Assembly (NCBI RefSeq): GCF_038237375.1
Contig: NZ_CP151273.1
Location: 3,472,001-3,536,000 of the forward strand
Direction: 5' to 3'
Origin: Alcaligenes sp. SDU_A2
GTDB lineage: Bacteria; Pseudomonadota; Gammaproteobacteria; Burkholderiales; Burkholderiaceae_B
Length of the DNA stretch: 64,000 bases
Made by a program: the position numbers and the translations under genes. The stretch's first letter is position 1. Each line of letters begins with the position of its first letter. The notes beneath the pieces were generated by a model that had not been told where the DNA came from, ran no database searches, and saw only the letters and a program-made list of their open reading frames with translations. Positions 34,920 through 44,719 of this stretch are shown piece after piece.

Positions 34920-35981
34920 ATGACAACATCAAATAATTTAATAAAAATTATTTTCATAATATTTTTATTGAAACTGCTTGCCTACTTATTTATATCATAC
35001 ACAAATCTGGACCTTTACAAGTCAGGCAATGACTCAGATTATTATGACGCCTATGCACTAGGAAAGCTAAATTACACAACCAGCGTCTGGCCAATGTTAT
35101 TAAGAATTCTTAATGACATTGGATTATATTCCAGAGAAGGCGTCAGTTTTACATTAAAAATAATGGGTATTATCTTAATACCCTTGGGAGCCGCGTGGGT
35201 AGCAAAAGAGAACTATAGCCCAATATCGAACAAATGTGTAATTTTAGCGTTTTTGATCTATAGCATATACCCGACCATTTTCTATTACACCAATGATATA
35301 TATCGTGATGTTTTCATGATTTTCATTTTTATTTTAGCGCTAGTGGCCGTTCGAAATTCCATTTGGCAAAACGATATTACTCTTCAATTATTTTGGCTTT
35401 TTATATTTTTTATATTAAGCATTGTTTTATTTGGCCTTAGGCCATATCTGGGATTCTCTACAATTGCAGCCTACTTCATCAGCAAAGTCATTAATTTAAG
35501 AAAATTTCCAACATTGCTCTGGATAATAGCATATTTTATATTCTTGTATCTTGCTTTTTTAATAGGCGCCCTTGATCCCATAATGGCTTATCGGCAAAAT
35601 TTCACCTCAGGAATATTAGTAGGCGAAGCAAATTTAGGAATAAATTTTCAAAATAAATCTTTGTTTTTAATTGATCTTTCAAAAAGCTATTTATACCAGT
35701 TATTTGGTTTTTATTGGCCAAACAAATCATCGATGATAGCATTTTTGCTCGAATCACTACCATTTATTTTGGCTTTGGCTTACGTAGTCAAAAGCCGGCA
35801 GCAAATACATTCATTTACCAATTATTTATTAATATTCTTTTTTATTTATAATACATTTTGGATCCTAGGCAACGACAATTTAGGATCAGCCGTCCGTCTT
35901 AGAGTTTTTAGCTACTTAGCTATTTATATTTGTCTTTTTATCTCTATACAAAGAAACGACTATATAAAGCGCATAAAATAA
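34920..35981 (+). CDS. Multi-spanning membrane protein, candidate Wzy-type polymerase
   Basis: A 353-residue integral membrane protein with about nine to ten hydrophobic segments and a long extracytoplasmic loop in the second half (around residues 215-245). It contains conserved-looking polar spots (YKSGNDSDYYDAYALG near the N-terminus; GLRPYLGFST; GNDNLGSAVRLR near the C-terminus). Wzy proteins are too diverged to recognise by motif; position between glycosyltransferase genes, topology and the lack of any other polymerase candidate in the run are the arguments. It could also be a sugar-modifying membrane enzyme. Confidence 0.55.
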   Translation: MTTSNNLIKIIFIIFLLKLLAYLFISYTNLDLYKSGNDSDYYDAYALGKLNYTTSVWPMLLRILNDIGLYSREGVSFTLKIMGIILIPLGAAWVAKENYSPISNKCVILAFLIYSIYPTIFYYTNDIYRDVFMIFIFILALVAVRNSIWQNDITLQLFWLFIFFILSIVLFGLRPYLGFSTIAAYFISKVINLRKFPTLLWIIAYFIFLYLAFLIGALDPIMAYRQNFTSGILVGEANLGINFQNKSLFLIDLSKSYLYQLFGFYWPNKSSMIAFLLESLPFILALAYVVKSRQQIHSFTNYLLIFFFIYNTFWILGNDNLGSAVRLRVFSYLAIYICLFISIQRNDYIKRIK

Positions 35982-35999
35982 ATTAAATTAGATTAGATT

Positions 36000-37115
36000 A
36001 TGAAAATTGCATATATCATCACCCGATCGGACGTTATTGGCGGTGCAAATATACATTTGCTTGATTTGGCTCAAGGAATAAAAAAAGAAGGAATAGAAGC
36101 GATCATTTTAATCGGTGGTGAAGGTATAGTTGCACAAGAAGCCAATGCAAAAGGAATACCTACGTTAGCAATAAAAAATCTAATTAGAGAAATCAATCTC
36201 ATCAAAGATATACTTGCCTTCTTTGAAATTCGTTCAGCATTAAAGAAAATATCGCCAGATATTGTGCATCTGCATTCGTCCAAAGCTGGTATTGTTGGAC
36301 GTCTTGCAGCTCGCTCGCTTGGTTTACCAGCCATATTCACAGCTCACGGCTGGGCCTTTACAGATGGCGTATCAAAGAGACGTAAAATAGCCTATCGACT
36401 TATTGAAAAGGCCATGGCACCTTTTGCAACGAAGATAATCACCGTATCAGAATATGATCGTCAGCTTGCAATAAAAAACAAAATTATAAAACCTAGTAAA
36501 TTGAGAGCCATTCAAAATGGACTACCTGATGTTGACATAGAAAAAAAATATTTAGAACATCAAGAAACCCAGAATGATCATCTATGTAAATTAATTATGG
36601 TGGCTCGTTTTGATGAACAGAAAGATCAAGCTACCTTAATTAAAGCCTTAGCGTTAATTAAAAATAAAAATTGGAATCTTACTTTTGCCGGCGATGGAAG
36701 ATTACGCAGCGAAGCAGAAAAATTGGTTAAAGAGCATCAATTAACAGACAAAATAATCTTTGCCGGTGCGTGTCGCGATATACCAGATCGTTTACAGGCC
36801 TCTGACGTATTTGTTTTAAGTACTAACTGGGAGGGGTTTCCTCTTTCGATCCTGGAGGCCATGCGAGCAGGTTTACCCGTTCTCGCTACTGACGTTGGCG
36901 GTGTATCTGAGGCTGTTGCTCACGGTGTGACGGGGTACTTATCCCAAAGAGGCGATTCACAAGAATTAGCAAAATATCTTGAATTATTAATCTCAGACCC
37001 AAAGCTTAGAGAATCTTTGGGGAAAAATGGTCAGATTTCTTTCAAGAAAAATTTTACGTTTAAAACCATGTTGGAAAAAACTATTTCTGTCTATAAAGAC
37101 GCTTTAAAAATTTAG
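36000..37115 (+). CDS. GT4-family glycosyltransferase (EPS type)
   Basis: A 371-residue GT-B enzyme. N-terminal motifs are GGANIHLLDLAQGI and DIVHLHSSKAGIVGRLAA, followed by AIFTAHGWAF. C-terminal motifs are MVARFDEQKDQATLIKALAL, FAGDGRLRSEAEKL, VFVLSTNWEGFPLSILEAM (the EX7E donor-binding region) and GLPVLATDVGGVSEAV. It is the last plus-strand gene of the first polysaccharide run and is separated by 18 bases from the candidate polymerase. Confidence 0.93.
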   Translation: MKIAYIITRSDVIGGANIHLLDLAQGIKKEGIEAIILIGGEGIVAQEANAKGIPTLAIKNLIREINLIKDILAFFEIRSALKKISPDIVHLHSSKAGIVGRLAARSLGLPAIFTAHGWAFTDGVSKRRKIAYRLIEKAMAPFATKIITVSEYDRQLAIKNKIIKPSKLRAIQNGLPDVDIEKKYLEHQETQNDHLCKLIMVARFDEQKDQATLIKALALIKNKNWNLTFAGDGRLRSEAEKLVKEHQLTDKIIFAGACRDIPDRLQASDVFVLSTNWEGFPLSILEAMRAGLPVLATDVGGVSEAVAHGVTGYLSQRGDSQELAKYLELLISDPKLRESLGKNGQISFKKNFTFKTMLEKTISVYKDALKI

Positions 37116-37475
37116 ATCCACAAAAATATGACTTTAAATTGATTAAAATTGTTGTATAGAGAATAACTACACACTAAATCTACACACAGCACTGTGTCAG
37201 ATCAGTAACCTTAAATCAGCTTGAACATGCAAAGAATGACGTACAGCGAGCTAAACCGCGTAACTATGCAAGTATTGAATTACCAGCTGCACAACAGCCC
37301 CCCCGAGCATCACTATATTATAAAGTACACAGCAGCTGTATACGACAAAACCTAAGTTAATCAAGCCCAAAAAAGACCCCGTATTATCGAGGCCATCAAG
37401 TTTTAATCAGAAATAAAAAGCCAATCAAATCCCTAGATGTGAAAATAGATAAAAATATAAATTAATATATAGTTC
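37116..37475. other. Gap between convergent glycosyltransferase and flippase genes
   Basis: 360 AT-rich bases with no open frame of note. Both flanking genes end here. No strong hairpin with a T run is obvious by eye. Confidence 0.5.
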
Positions 37476-38732
37476 CTATTTTGAATTAAACAAAGAATCT
37501 GAGTAAATTTTTTTTACTTTATAAACCAAGAGGCCGGTCAATATGAGCTCTGCTATTACCAATGCCAACGCCGCTCCTACTTCATAATAATAATGAGTCA
37601 GCGTCAAAAGCAGCAATACAAATATTAAAGCCGACAAATAAAAGCTATAGCTATATTTTTTTACTTCACCCATTGCAGTTAATATTTGAATACCAAGTAT
37701 GTTATTAATTACACCACCTATTAACCATAATGATAATATAAAAACCAGCAATTTAGAGATGATGCTTTTATTTAATATATTTATAGCAAAAGGTACAAAA
37801 ATAACAAGCGAAAGGGCACACAATATGCTTAATAGAAACAACCACTTCCCAACTTTAAAAGCCAGCCTAAAACCACGCTGGTTACTATGAGAGAATTCAT
37901 TGGCAATTACGGGATAGGAAGCGCGCGTTAAAGGTTGGAAGAGAGACACGGCAGCTTTTACAATAGATTCAACCATAGCATAGGCTCCGACAATGCTTGG
38001 GTTGCTCACTATACCCAGCCAAAAGACACACCCGTTACCCAACAAGGCAGAGAGAAAGCTGGTTGTAAATATATGCCAACCACTCACGAGCTGATCCTTA
38101 ACATCTTTAAACCGAACATTCGTCTTGACTATTTCCTTCTTTTTATATATAAAATAGAACGAAACCACACAAACTAAAAATGATGGTATAAGGTTAGCTA
38201 AGAAAATTTTCTCTACATCCTCCGGCCCATTAACAAGAAGAATAATCAATACACAAGAAACTCCTTTTGATAGGATATTGAAAATAGCAACTACCTTGAA
38301 GTCCTCTTTCCCATGGAAATACCAAATCGGTGTCATGGAGTTAAAAAAAGCAAGAAAATAAATATATAAAAAAAAATTAAAACTTATTTCCACATAACCT
38401 GAAAAATATACGAAAATTGAAATTATAAAAAGAAAAACTGCGACTAAAATCTTAGAAAAATTAACGCTCCAAAATACTGCACTCAATTTAATTTTATTAT
38501 CGCCAATTTTGGCTACATCACGACTTGCAGTTAGCAGAAAGCCATAGTCAACTATGGTTTGCATATAAATTACTATTGTTAACAAAAAAGAATACTTACC
38601 AAATCCTTCCTGACCAAGGTTTTTAATTAAATAAGTCAATAACAACAAAGGCACAAGATAATTAACCCCTTGTATTATGAATAGATACAAAGAATTACTT
38701 AAAACGCGATTAAAAATATTTTTTTCTTTCAC
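37476..38732 (-). CDS. Wzx-type polysaccharide flippase
   Basis: A 418-residue membrane protein with about twelve hydrophobic helices. The N-terminus (NSLYLFIIQGVNYLVPLLLL then LGQEGFGKYSF) is typical of the MATE/MVF-type RfbX family that flips lipid-linked repeat units across the inner membrane. The start is a GTG at 38732. It is the only gene of this set on the minus strand and faces the glycosyltransferases, so it has its own promoter in the AT-rich gap upstream. Confidence 0.9.
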   Translation of the reverse strand: MKEKNIFNRVLSNSLYLFIIQGVNYLVPLLLLTYLIKNLGQEGFGKYSFLLTIVIYMQTIVDYGFLLTASRDVAKIGDNKIKLSAVFWSVNFSKILVAVFLFIISIFVYFSGYVEISFNFFLYIYFLAFFNSMTPIWYFHGKEDFKVVAIFNILSKGVSCVLIILLVNGPEDVEKIFLANLIPSFLVCVVSFYFIYKKKEIVKTNVRFKDVKDQLVSGWHIFTTSFLSALLGNGCVFWLGIVSNPSIVGAYAMVESIVKAAVSLFQPLTRASYPVIANEFSHSNQRGFRLAFKVGKWLFLLSILCALSLVIFVPFAINILNKSIISKLLVFILSLWLIGGVINNILGIQILTAMGEVKKYSYSFYLSALIFVLLLLTLTHYYYEVGAALALVIAELILTGLLVYKVKKIYSDSLFNSK

Positions 38733-39167
38733 TTTATTTACTTAATAATGTATGTAAGTAAGCATATTCACAAATCATCATTTTCAATATTTACAAAAAA
38801 AATAATATAAAAAATTTAAACGTCAAAATTAAATTTAGAAACTCATTCAAATAAAAAACAAAACGAAGAAGTAAAATTATAAATTTGAATAAAAATTAAT
38901 TTATAAATTAGCATCAATTATAAATTGAAATTATAGCTGATAATATTAATTTAAAGATAAAATAACAATACGCATTACGTCCGCTAAAAAATCAAACACA
39001 AAGACGTAAGTCACACTTAAATATTCTACTGCACACGAACAAAATGAAACTATATTTTTAAAAAATATGTGTTAGATTATTTATCCATCATACGATAAAA
39101 TGAACTTCGTAGCATTGTATTGTTACAGTGCAGAAAGACTCATTTAATCCTTATCCTCTGTTCAAAT
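38733..39167. other. Very AT-rich divergent intergenic region
   Basis: About 435 bases between the starts of the flippase and the Wzz/BY-kinase-like gene. It is mostly A and T in long runs and must hold promoters for both directions. No JUMPstart or ops element is visible. Confidence 0.5.
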
Positions 39168-41072
39168 ATGGCTATACATATCCCCCCTCCTATCCCTATG
39201 TCTGATGAACAAGACAAAATCGATTTCGCCGGCATTCTTAAAGAGCTGTACTCAGCAAAAAGGTTTATTTTTAGCGTAACAGTGTTGAGCGCACTAACAG
39301 CTTTATTGTATGTGCTTTTTAATAGTGCAAGCTATAAGTCCAGTGTTCTAGTTCAACTGGAACAACCTAGCAATGTTTCGAATATAGTAGTAGGAGGCCT
39401 TGGTTCAAGAATAGGCATCCAAACGAGCGCAATTTCCGAAATTGAAATTATAAAATCACCTTTAATTTTAAAAAAATCAATTAATGATTTTTTGCTTGAT
39501 GTTCAAATTACAGAAAGCGATACTTCTTTTTCGAAAAAATGGATAAAACCGGATTCAAAAATAGCATACTTATTAGAGGCAGCAGGAATTTATACTGCAA
39601 CCCCTCAAGACACTATAGTTTTTCTTGAAGCGCTTGCTTTACCAAAATCACTAAGAAATAGAAAACTGGCATTAATTAAAACTCAAAATGGTTATCAATT
39701 GATATCCCCTGAACAAACTATAATCACTGAGGGAAAATTTGAAGAGCTAGTAAATTTTAACTACAATGGTGAAAGTGGACAAATATATATATCTGATATC
39801 AAGGCTGAAGAAGATGCTTGGTTTACGTTGAAACAAGAAAGCCTAGAACAAGCCTTGCTCAGACTTCAAAAAAATCTAATTGTCGAAGAAGAACCTAGTG
39901 GGTCACGAATTATAGACATTTCATATGTCAGCTCCAATAAAGAAATTGCTGTAAAAACGACAAACGCCGTAGGCCAAACTTACTTGGAGATTGATTCTGA
40001 AAAGAAGAAAACCGAAGCTACTGAAAGTTTAGATTATCTAAACATGTTTTTACCAAAATTAAAAAACCAAATAATTGACCTAAAAAAGACCAACAAATTA
40101 CCCTCTAACCAAGAAATATCAGAACAAGCAAATAGTTTTCAGTTATCTAACGAGCTTAAATTTGATAGCGAACTTTATTCCAATCTCTTATTAGTCTCGC
40201 AACAATTAAAACTCATTAGAGACGGAAAATCCGGAATGACTCGCCTGATAGACCGATCGTTCATTTCAAGTGAAAAAATTACTTCTAAAGATCCTATTCT
40301 TGTTGGTATAGGCCTTTTCTTGGGTTTCATTCTTAGTATTACATTAGTACTGTTTAGAAACTTCTATCGTGGTGAAATCAGATCAACTGCCACTTTAGAA
40401 AAAAAGATTGGAAGAAAAGTTTATGCTCTCATCCCTTTTGGCAAGAGAAAAAAACAAATACCGGAGGAATATAACAAGGAAAATGCAACCACTAATGCAA
40501 TTGACAGATTAAGCATACAAATCAAAAACAACTCCGATCAGGGAAAGAAGAATATAATTATATTTACTGGGCTTTATGAGTCTAAACAAAGACTATTCGT
40601 AGCACGCAATCTGGCAAAATCTCTTTTCAGTAAAAAAAACAAGTCCATTCTTATAGATTGTGATTTTAACAACAAAATCATAAGCAAAAAACTAGCTTCA
40701 GATGAAAATTGTTTTGGAATTTATGAATGTATTGAAGACAAAATTTCGGTAGAAAATGTGATTTACATGAAACCGGATATAAGAGCGGATTTTATTCCCG
40801 TAGGAAATCGAAAAATTTTAAGTGCTGAAGATATTTTACAAAGCAATGAATTTAATAATTTATTATCAGAGCTAAGCACTAAGTACGACAATATTGTCGT
40901 GAATATTGCTCCGATCTTTATAGAGAATGATGCTTTACAGCTAGCTAGTAAAGATTATTTGTTTTTTCTTTATATTCGATCTAAGTCTGACACTCTAGAA
41001 GATAGCGCCGAAGGTATTAGACGACTAGAACAGGCAGGCGCGAATAAAATCAATATTATTCTTGAAGAATAA
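39168..41072 (+). CDS. Wzz/BY-kinase-like chain-length protein with degenerate nucleotide-binding site
   Basis: A 634-residue protein. The N-terminal Wzz part has a first helix (about residues 28-48) and a Pro-rich proximal motif region; a large periplasmic coiled segment (about 60-360) leads to the second helix (LVGIGLFLGFILSITLVLF, near 380-398). The C-terminal part aligns along its length with tyrosine autokinases, but the P-loop is FTGLYESKQRLF in place of GxGKS/T, the Walker B Asp is Asn (NIVVNIAPIF), and there is no C-terminal Tyr cluster. Walker A' (ILIDCDFN) is kept. It likely controls chain length without kinase activity. The ATG at 39168 is preferred to a TTG at 39120. No Wza exporter or Wzb phosphatase gene is present. 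Confidence 0.85.
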   Translation: MAIHIPPPIPMSDEQDKIDFAGILKELYSAKRFIFSVTVLSALTALLYVLFNSASYKSSVLVQLEQPSNVSNIVVGGLGSRIGIQTSAISEIEIIKSPLILKKSINDFLLDVQITESDTSFSKKWIKPDSKIAYLLEAAGIYTATPQDTIVFLEALALPKSLRNRKLALIKTQNGYQLISPEQTIITEGKFEELVNFNYNGESGQIYISDIKAEEDAWFTLKQESLEQALLRLQKNLIVEEEPSGSRIIDISYVSSNKEIAVKTTNAVGQTYLEIDSEKKKTEATESLDYLNMFLPKLKNQIIDLKKTNKLPSNQEISEQANSFQLSNELKFDSELYSNLLLVSQQLKLIRDGKSGMTRLIDRSFISSEKITSKDPILVGIGLFLGFILSITLVLFRNFYRGEIRSTATLEKKIGRKVYALIPFGKRKKQIPEEYNKENATTNAIDRLSIQIKNNSDQGKKNIIIFTGLYESKQRLFVARNLAKSLFSKKNKSILIDCDFNNKIISKKLASDENCFGIYECIEDKISVENVIYMKPDIRADFIPVGNRKILSAEDILQSNEFNNLLSELSTKYDNIVVNIAPIFIENDALQLASKDYLFFLYIRSKSDTLEDSAEGIRRLEQAGANKINIILEE

Positions 41073-41187
41073 CGAGCCACTATGTATCAATGCCGGTTGA
41101 AATCCAACCCACTTTCGTTGGAATCTTCGGAATAAAACTGCCCCACTCCGACGTCTTAATGCAATGACCAAACAAAACCTGCTCAAG

Positions 41188-41705
41188 TTAAGCGGCCAAA
41201 ACAAGTGCCTGAGCCGGGGTCTTCATGCCGAGAGTCGGGTGTGGGCACCGGTGGTTGTAAAAGCGTATCCAGTCTCCGACGACGCGGCTGGCATGCTGGA
41301 TGGTCTCGAAGCGATGTCAATGCACGATCGGATCGCAACAGGAACGGCGCAGGCACAAGCCCCTGCCTCCCGAAGCGGGCGATCAGGGCATGTTCCAGTG
41401 CACTGCCTGCGGTACAGTCCTTGTCACTTCGGGGCATGTGCCAGCCGAACAACTTCCGCGTATGACAGTCGATCAACAACGCCAGCGTCGCCCAGCTATC
41501 TCGGCCGGCCCAAACGCGGCACAGATCCGTCGATCGACGCTCGTTGGGCCTGGTGGTCACTGGCAGCAATGCTTGGATCCGAGATCTAAGCCCGTTGGGC
41601 CCCTTGCGGACCTGCCGCCCATCAACTGGAATACGCGCTGCACGGTGTTACTGTTGAACCCCAACAGATGGGCGGCCGTCCGGTAGCTAAAGGGTAATCC
41701 CCCCT
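41188..41705 (-). pseudogene. IS3-family (IS2-like) transposase OrfB relic
   Basis: Minus-strand text includes TAAHLLGFNSNTVQRVFQL near 41650, then TRPNERRSTDLCRVWAG and LALLIDCHTRKLFGWH (first catalytic Asp region), LLRSD, and in another frame FETIQHASRVVGDWIRFYNH with the C-terminal LGMKTPAQALVLAA ending at 41188. A deletion removes the segment carrying the second Asp and the Glu, and at least two frame changes are needed. It cannot be active. Confidence 0.8.
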
Positions 41706-41715
41706 TTTTAGCGAT

Positions 41716-42929
41716 TGTGGATTCAGACGGTCAGTGCAACACCTTATTTGATTTTGATAGATGGAGGTGTGAAATGGTCAGCATTCACGGCGCCATGACT
41801 GAGACAAGGAAGTCCCGAATCTGGGATCTATGGCGCAAGGGGACACCGATGAGCTCTATTGCGCGCGACATTGCCAAACCGCCTGCGACGGTTTTTTCCT
41901 ATCTTCTGTACCACGGAGGGATCGCGCCTCATCCCCGAACACGCCGTACCGAATGCCTGTCTGCACAAGACGCGAGTCAATCTCCCGAGGGCTCGCCTGT
42001 GGTGCCAGTTATCGAGCGATTGGGCGTGAATTGGGTCGCTCAGCATCAACGATCTCGAGAGAGGTTGGTCGCAATGGTGGCCCAGGGAAGTATCGGGCCT
42101 ACGAGGCTGAAAAGCAGTTTCTGAAACGCGCTCGGCGACCAAAGCCGTACTTGCTGGCTAGTGCTGCGCAGTTGCGCAATGTCGTTATACGCCTCTTGGA
42201 GGCCGACTGGTCCCCAGAACAGATATCGGGATGGCTGAAACGTCGATCCCCTGACGGAAAAACCATGTGTGTTTCGCACGAGACGATCTATCGATCACTG
42301 TTTGTTCAGGCCCGCGGCGTACTGCGAGAGGAACTAAAAAAGCACTTGCGAACGCAGCGTATGTTCCGCCATGCCAGGCTTCACCATGCTGCCGTATCAG
42401 GTGGCATTCCCGAATCCATTTCTATTCACGCTCGTCCCGCGGAGATTGCAGAGCGCGCATTGCCGGGACATTGGGAGGGTGTCTCATTTCGGGAACAAAT
42501 CAAAGTGCTATCGTCACGATCGTCGACAGAAGCACGCGATTCACCGTGCTTTGCAAGATCAACGATAAGCGGGCCGAAACCGTCACCCAAGCTCTTGTCG
42601 AGCAGATACGCCAGCTTCCCACCCAACTGAGGAAAAGCCTTACGTGGGATCGTGGCGTTGAGTTGTCAGCGCACAGACGTTTTAGTATGGATACCAATAT
42701 GGCCGTTTATTTCTGTGATCCGGGCTGCCCCTGGCAACGAGGGACCAACGAAAACACGAACGGCCTGCTACGCCAATATTTCCCCAAAAAAACCAGCCTG
42801 GCGAACGACACCCAGAACGACCTCAACGAAGTCGCTGCCAAGCTAAACACCCGTCCCAGAAAGACGTTGGGGTTCAAAACTCCGGCTGAAGCGCTAGACG
42901 AACTGTTGCACTGACCGTCTGAATCCACA
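41716..42929 (+). mobile_element. IS30-family element with perfect 25-bp terminal inverted repeats
   Basis: The left end (41716-41740, starting TGTGGATTCAGACGGTCAG) and the right end (42905-42929) are exact inverse copies of 25 bases. They enclose a single IS30-type transposase that is broken by two frameshifts. The element sits inside an inverted repeat GGTAATCCCCCC (41691-41702) and GGGGGGATTACC (42944-42955), consistent with the preference of IS30 elements for palindromic targets. Confidence 0.9.
41774..42914 (+). pseudogene. IS30-family transposase with two frameshifts
   Basis: The first frame starts at ATG 41774 (MVSIHGAMTETRKSRIWDLW). The text moves to a second frame near 41965-41990 (SISRGLACGASYRAIGRELG, then SASTISREVGRNGGPGKYRA, the HTH). 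It moves to a third near 42478 (LISGTNQSAIVTIVDRST, YFCDPGCPWQRGTNENTNGL, LNTRPRKTLGFKTPAEAL) and ends at 42914. The DDE parts are spread over the second and third frames. The gene would need both indels corrected to work. Confidence 0.88.
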
Positions 42930-42954
42930 TCACCGCTTTATTGGGGGGATTACC

Positions 42955-43230
42955 GTGAGATGGCTTCACCATTTTTGTCAATAGCTTCCTTCAGAATCTC
43001 AGCCTTAAGCCGTTCCTCTGCATACATCTTTTCAACCGGGAGTTCTCCGTCTCCAGCTCCTTCATGCGCAACATCAATCCAGCATCCATGCCGCCGTAGT
43101 TGACACGCCATTTATAGAACGTAGTATTGCTCATCCCGTGCTCTCGGCAAAGTTCCGCCACGTACGTACCCGCTTCAGCCTGCTTTAGGAGGGCGATGAT
43201 CGGGCTATCGTAATAACGTGAGGTTTTCAT
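42955..43230 (-). pseudogene. IS3-family OrfA relic
   Basis: Minus-strand start at 43230 reads MKTSRYYDSPIIALLKQAEA, then LCREHGMSNTTFYKWRVNYG and MKELETENSRLK, a typical HTH_Tnp_1 OrfA. A frameshift near 43028 moves into MYAEERLKAEILKEAIDKNG, after which the copy ends at the palindrome beside the IS30 element. No OrfB follows. Confidence 0.8.
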
Positions 43231-43507
43231 GCAAAATTTCCGGAGTACTGCTGTTAGAAAATTCCACCTTGAAGACCGTTCCTTTTCTGAGGAGATTACA
43301 GCTGAGCAACAGCGGGCCACACGCTGGATATTCGATCCAGCTTCAGCGTATCAAAAAATTATTCGATACGATTGTATTGAAGACTCACGCCCGAATCTCC
43401 AACAGCTCGTTGTAGACCGACGACGGATGCTGAGAACTCTCCAGTGGCATTGGTCGCTGAGATTCTGCTGGCAGAAGAATGTCTGGGTGTTGTTAAGGCA
43501 GCGGCAG

Positions 43508-44719
43508 TCATACCCGCGAACTACTGGGCTGGCATCTGCCGGGCAGTGGCGAGGCCTGTAGAGCGGGCAGTTCCTCGTGTTTAAGAGTGGCAATCTGCTC
43601 AAAGTAATGCACCATCTTGTCTGCAATGCGCTGGCAAGCATTTCCATCGCCGTAGGGATTGGAGGCATAGCTCATTTGCTCATATTGCGACTCATCTTCA
43701 AGTAACGAACTAATTGATTGAGTAATTTTTTCGGGACTAGTGCCGACTAGTTTGACCGTACCGGCTTGTACTGCTTCAGGGCGCTCAGTCGTATCTCTCA
43801 TGACTAAGACTGGTTTTCCTAACGCAGGTGCTTCTTCTTGAATTCCACCTGAGTCCGTCAGGATAATATGTGAACGATTCATTAGATACACGAAGGGGAG
43901 GTAGTCTTGAGGAGGAATGAGATGCACATTGCCCAAGTTTTTCAGCAGCCGTTTAACAGGTTCTTGGACATTTGGATTGAGGTGTACCGGATATACGAAC
44001 TGAACATCAGGAAAGCGAGTAGCACTAGCACGGATACTCTGACAGATCCGTTCAAAGCCAGAGCCAAAGTTCTCACGCCGATGCCCAGTAATGAGAACCA
44101 TTCTGCTGCTATTCAGTAGGTAGGGGAATGCATTGCTTAATTGTTGCTGTAGTTCCGGCTCAGATTCCATTTTATTTTTTACTATGAGCAAAGCGTCAAT
44201 AACAGTGTTACCCGTTACAACGATGGCCTCTGGAGATATGTTTTCACGTAACAAATTCTGCTTGGATTGAACTGTGGGAGCGAAATGCAAGGTGGTAAGC
44301 GCAGTAGTAAGCTTGCGATTTGCCTCTTCTGGCCAAGGTGAGTACATGTCGCCTGTACGTAGTCCAGCTTCCACATGTCCTACTGGAATTTTATGATAAT
44401 AAGAGGCAAGCGCACCTGCAAAGGTGCTGGCCGTGTCTCCGTGTACTAATACCATGTCTGGGTTGTAAGAAGAAAAAACAGAATTTAGGCCTTGCAAGAC
44501 AGAAGACGTAATGTCCCCCAGCGTCTGACCTGATTTCATGATATTGAGGTCGAAGTCAGGTGAAATAAGAAATAACTTTAATACCTGGTCTAACATTTCC
44601 CTATGTTGGGCAGTAACACAAACCTTTACATTAAAACGATTATCGTTTTTCAGCGACTGTATTAACGGGGCCATTTTTATGGCTTCAGGACGGGTGCCGA
44701 ATACAAATAGAACTTTCAT
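43508..44719 (-). CDS. wecB: UDP-N-acetylglucosamine 2-epimerase (non-hydrolysing)
   Basis: A 403-residue GT-B-like epimerase that converts UDP-GlcNAc to UDP-ManNAc for surface polysaccharide. Signatures are [16 protein letters not shown] at the N-terminus, [56 protein letters not shown], and [20 protein letters not shown] with [21 protein letters not shown]. Family members are usually about 370-380 residues; the last 30 residues here are Pro/Ser/Gln-rich and untypical and may come from read-through into the adjoining insertion debris. No wecC dehydrogenase is in the window. Confidence 0.92.
   Translation of the reverse strand: MKVLFVFGTRPEAIKMAPLIQSLKNDNRFNVKVCVTAQHREMLDQVLKLFLISPDFDLNIMKSGQTLGDITSSVLQGLNSVFSSYNPDMVLVHGDTASTFAGALASYYHKIPVGHVEAGLRTGDMYSPWPEEANRKLTTALTTLHFAPTVQSKQNLLRENISPEAIVVTGNTVIDALLIVKNKMESEPELQQQLSNAFPYLLNSSRMVLITGHRRENFGSGFERICQSIRASATRFPDVQFVYPVHLNPNVQEPVKRLLKNLGNVHLIPPQDYLPFVYLMNRSHIILTDSGGIQEEAPALGKPVLVMRDTTERPEAVQAGTVKLVGTSPEKITQSISSLLEDESQYEQMSYASNPYGDGNACQRIADKMVHYFEQIATLKHEELPALQASPLPGRCQPSSSRV

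Noticed and set aside
43229-43561. 110-codon plus-strand frame between the IS3 relic and wecB
   Set aside because: It overlaps the wecB 3' end in antisense and has no recognisable family.
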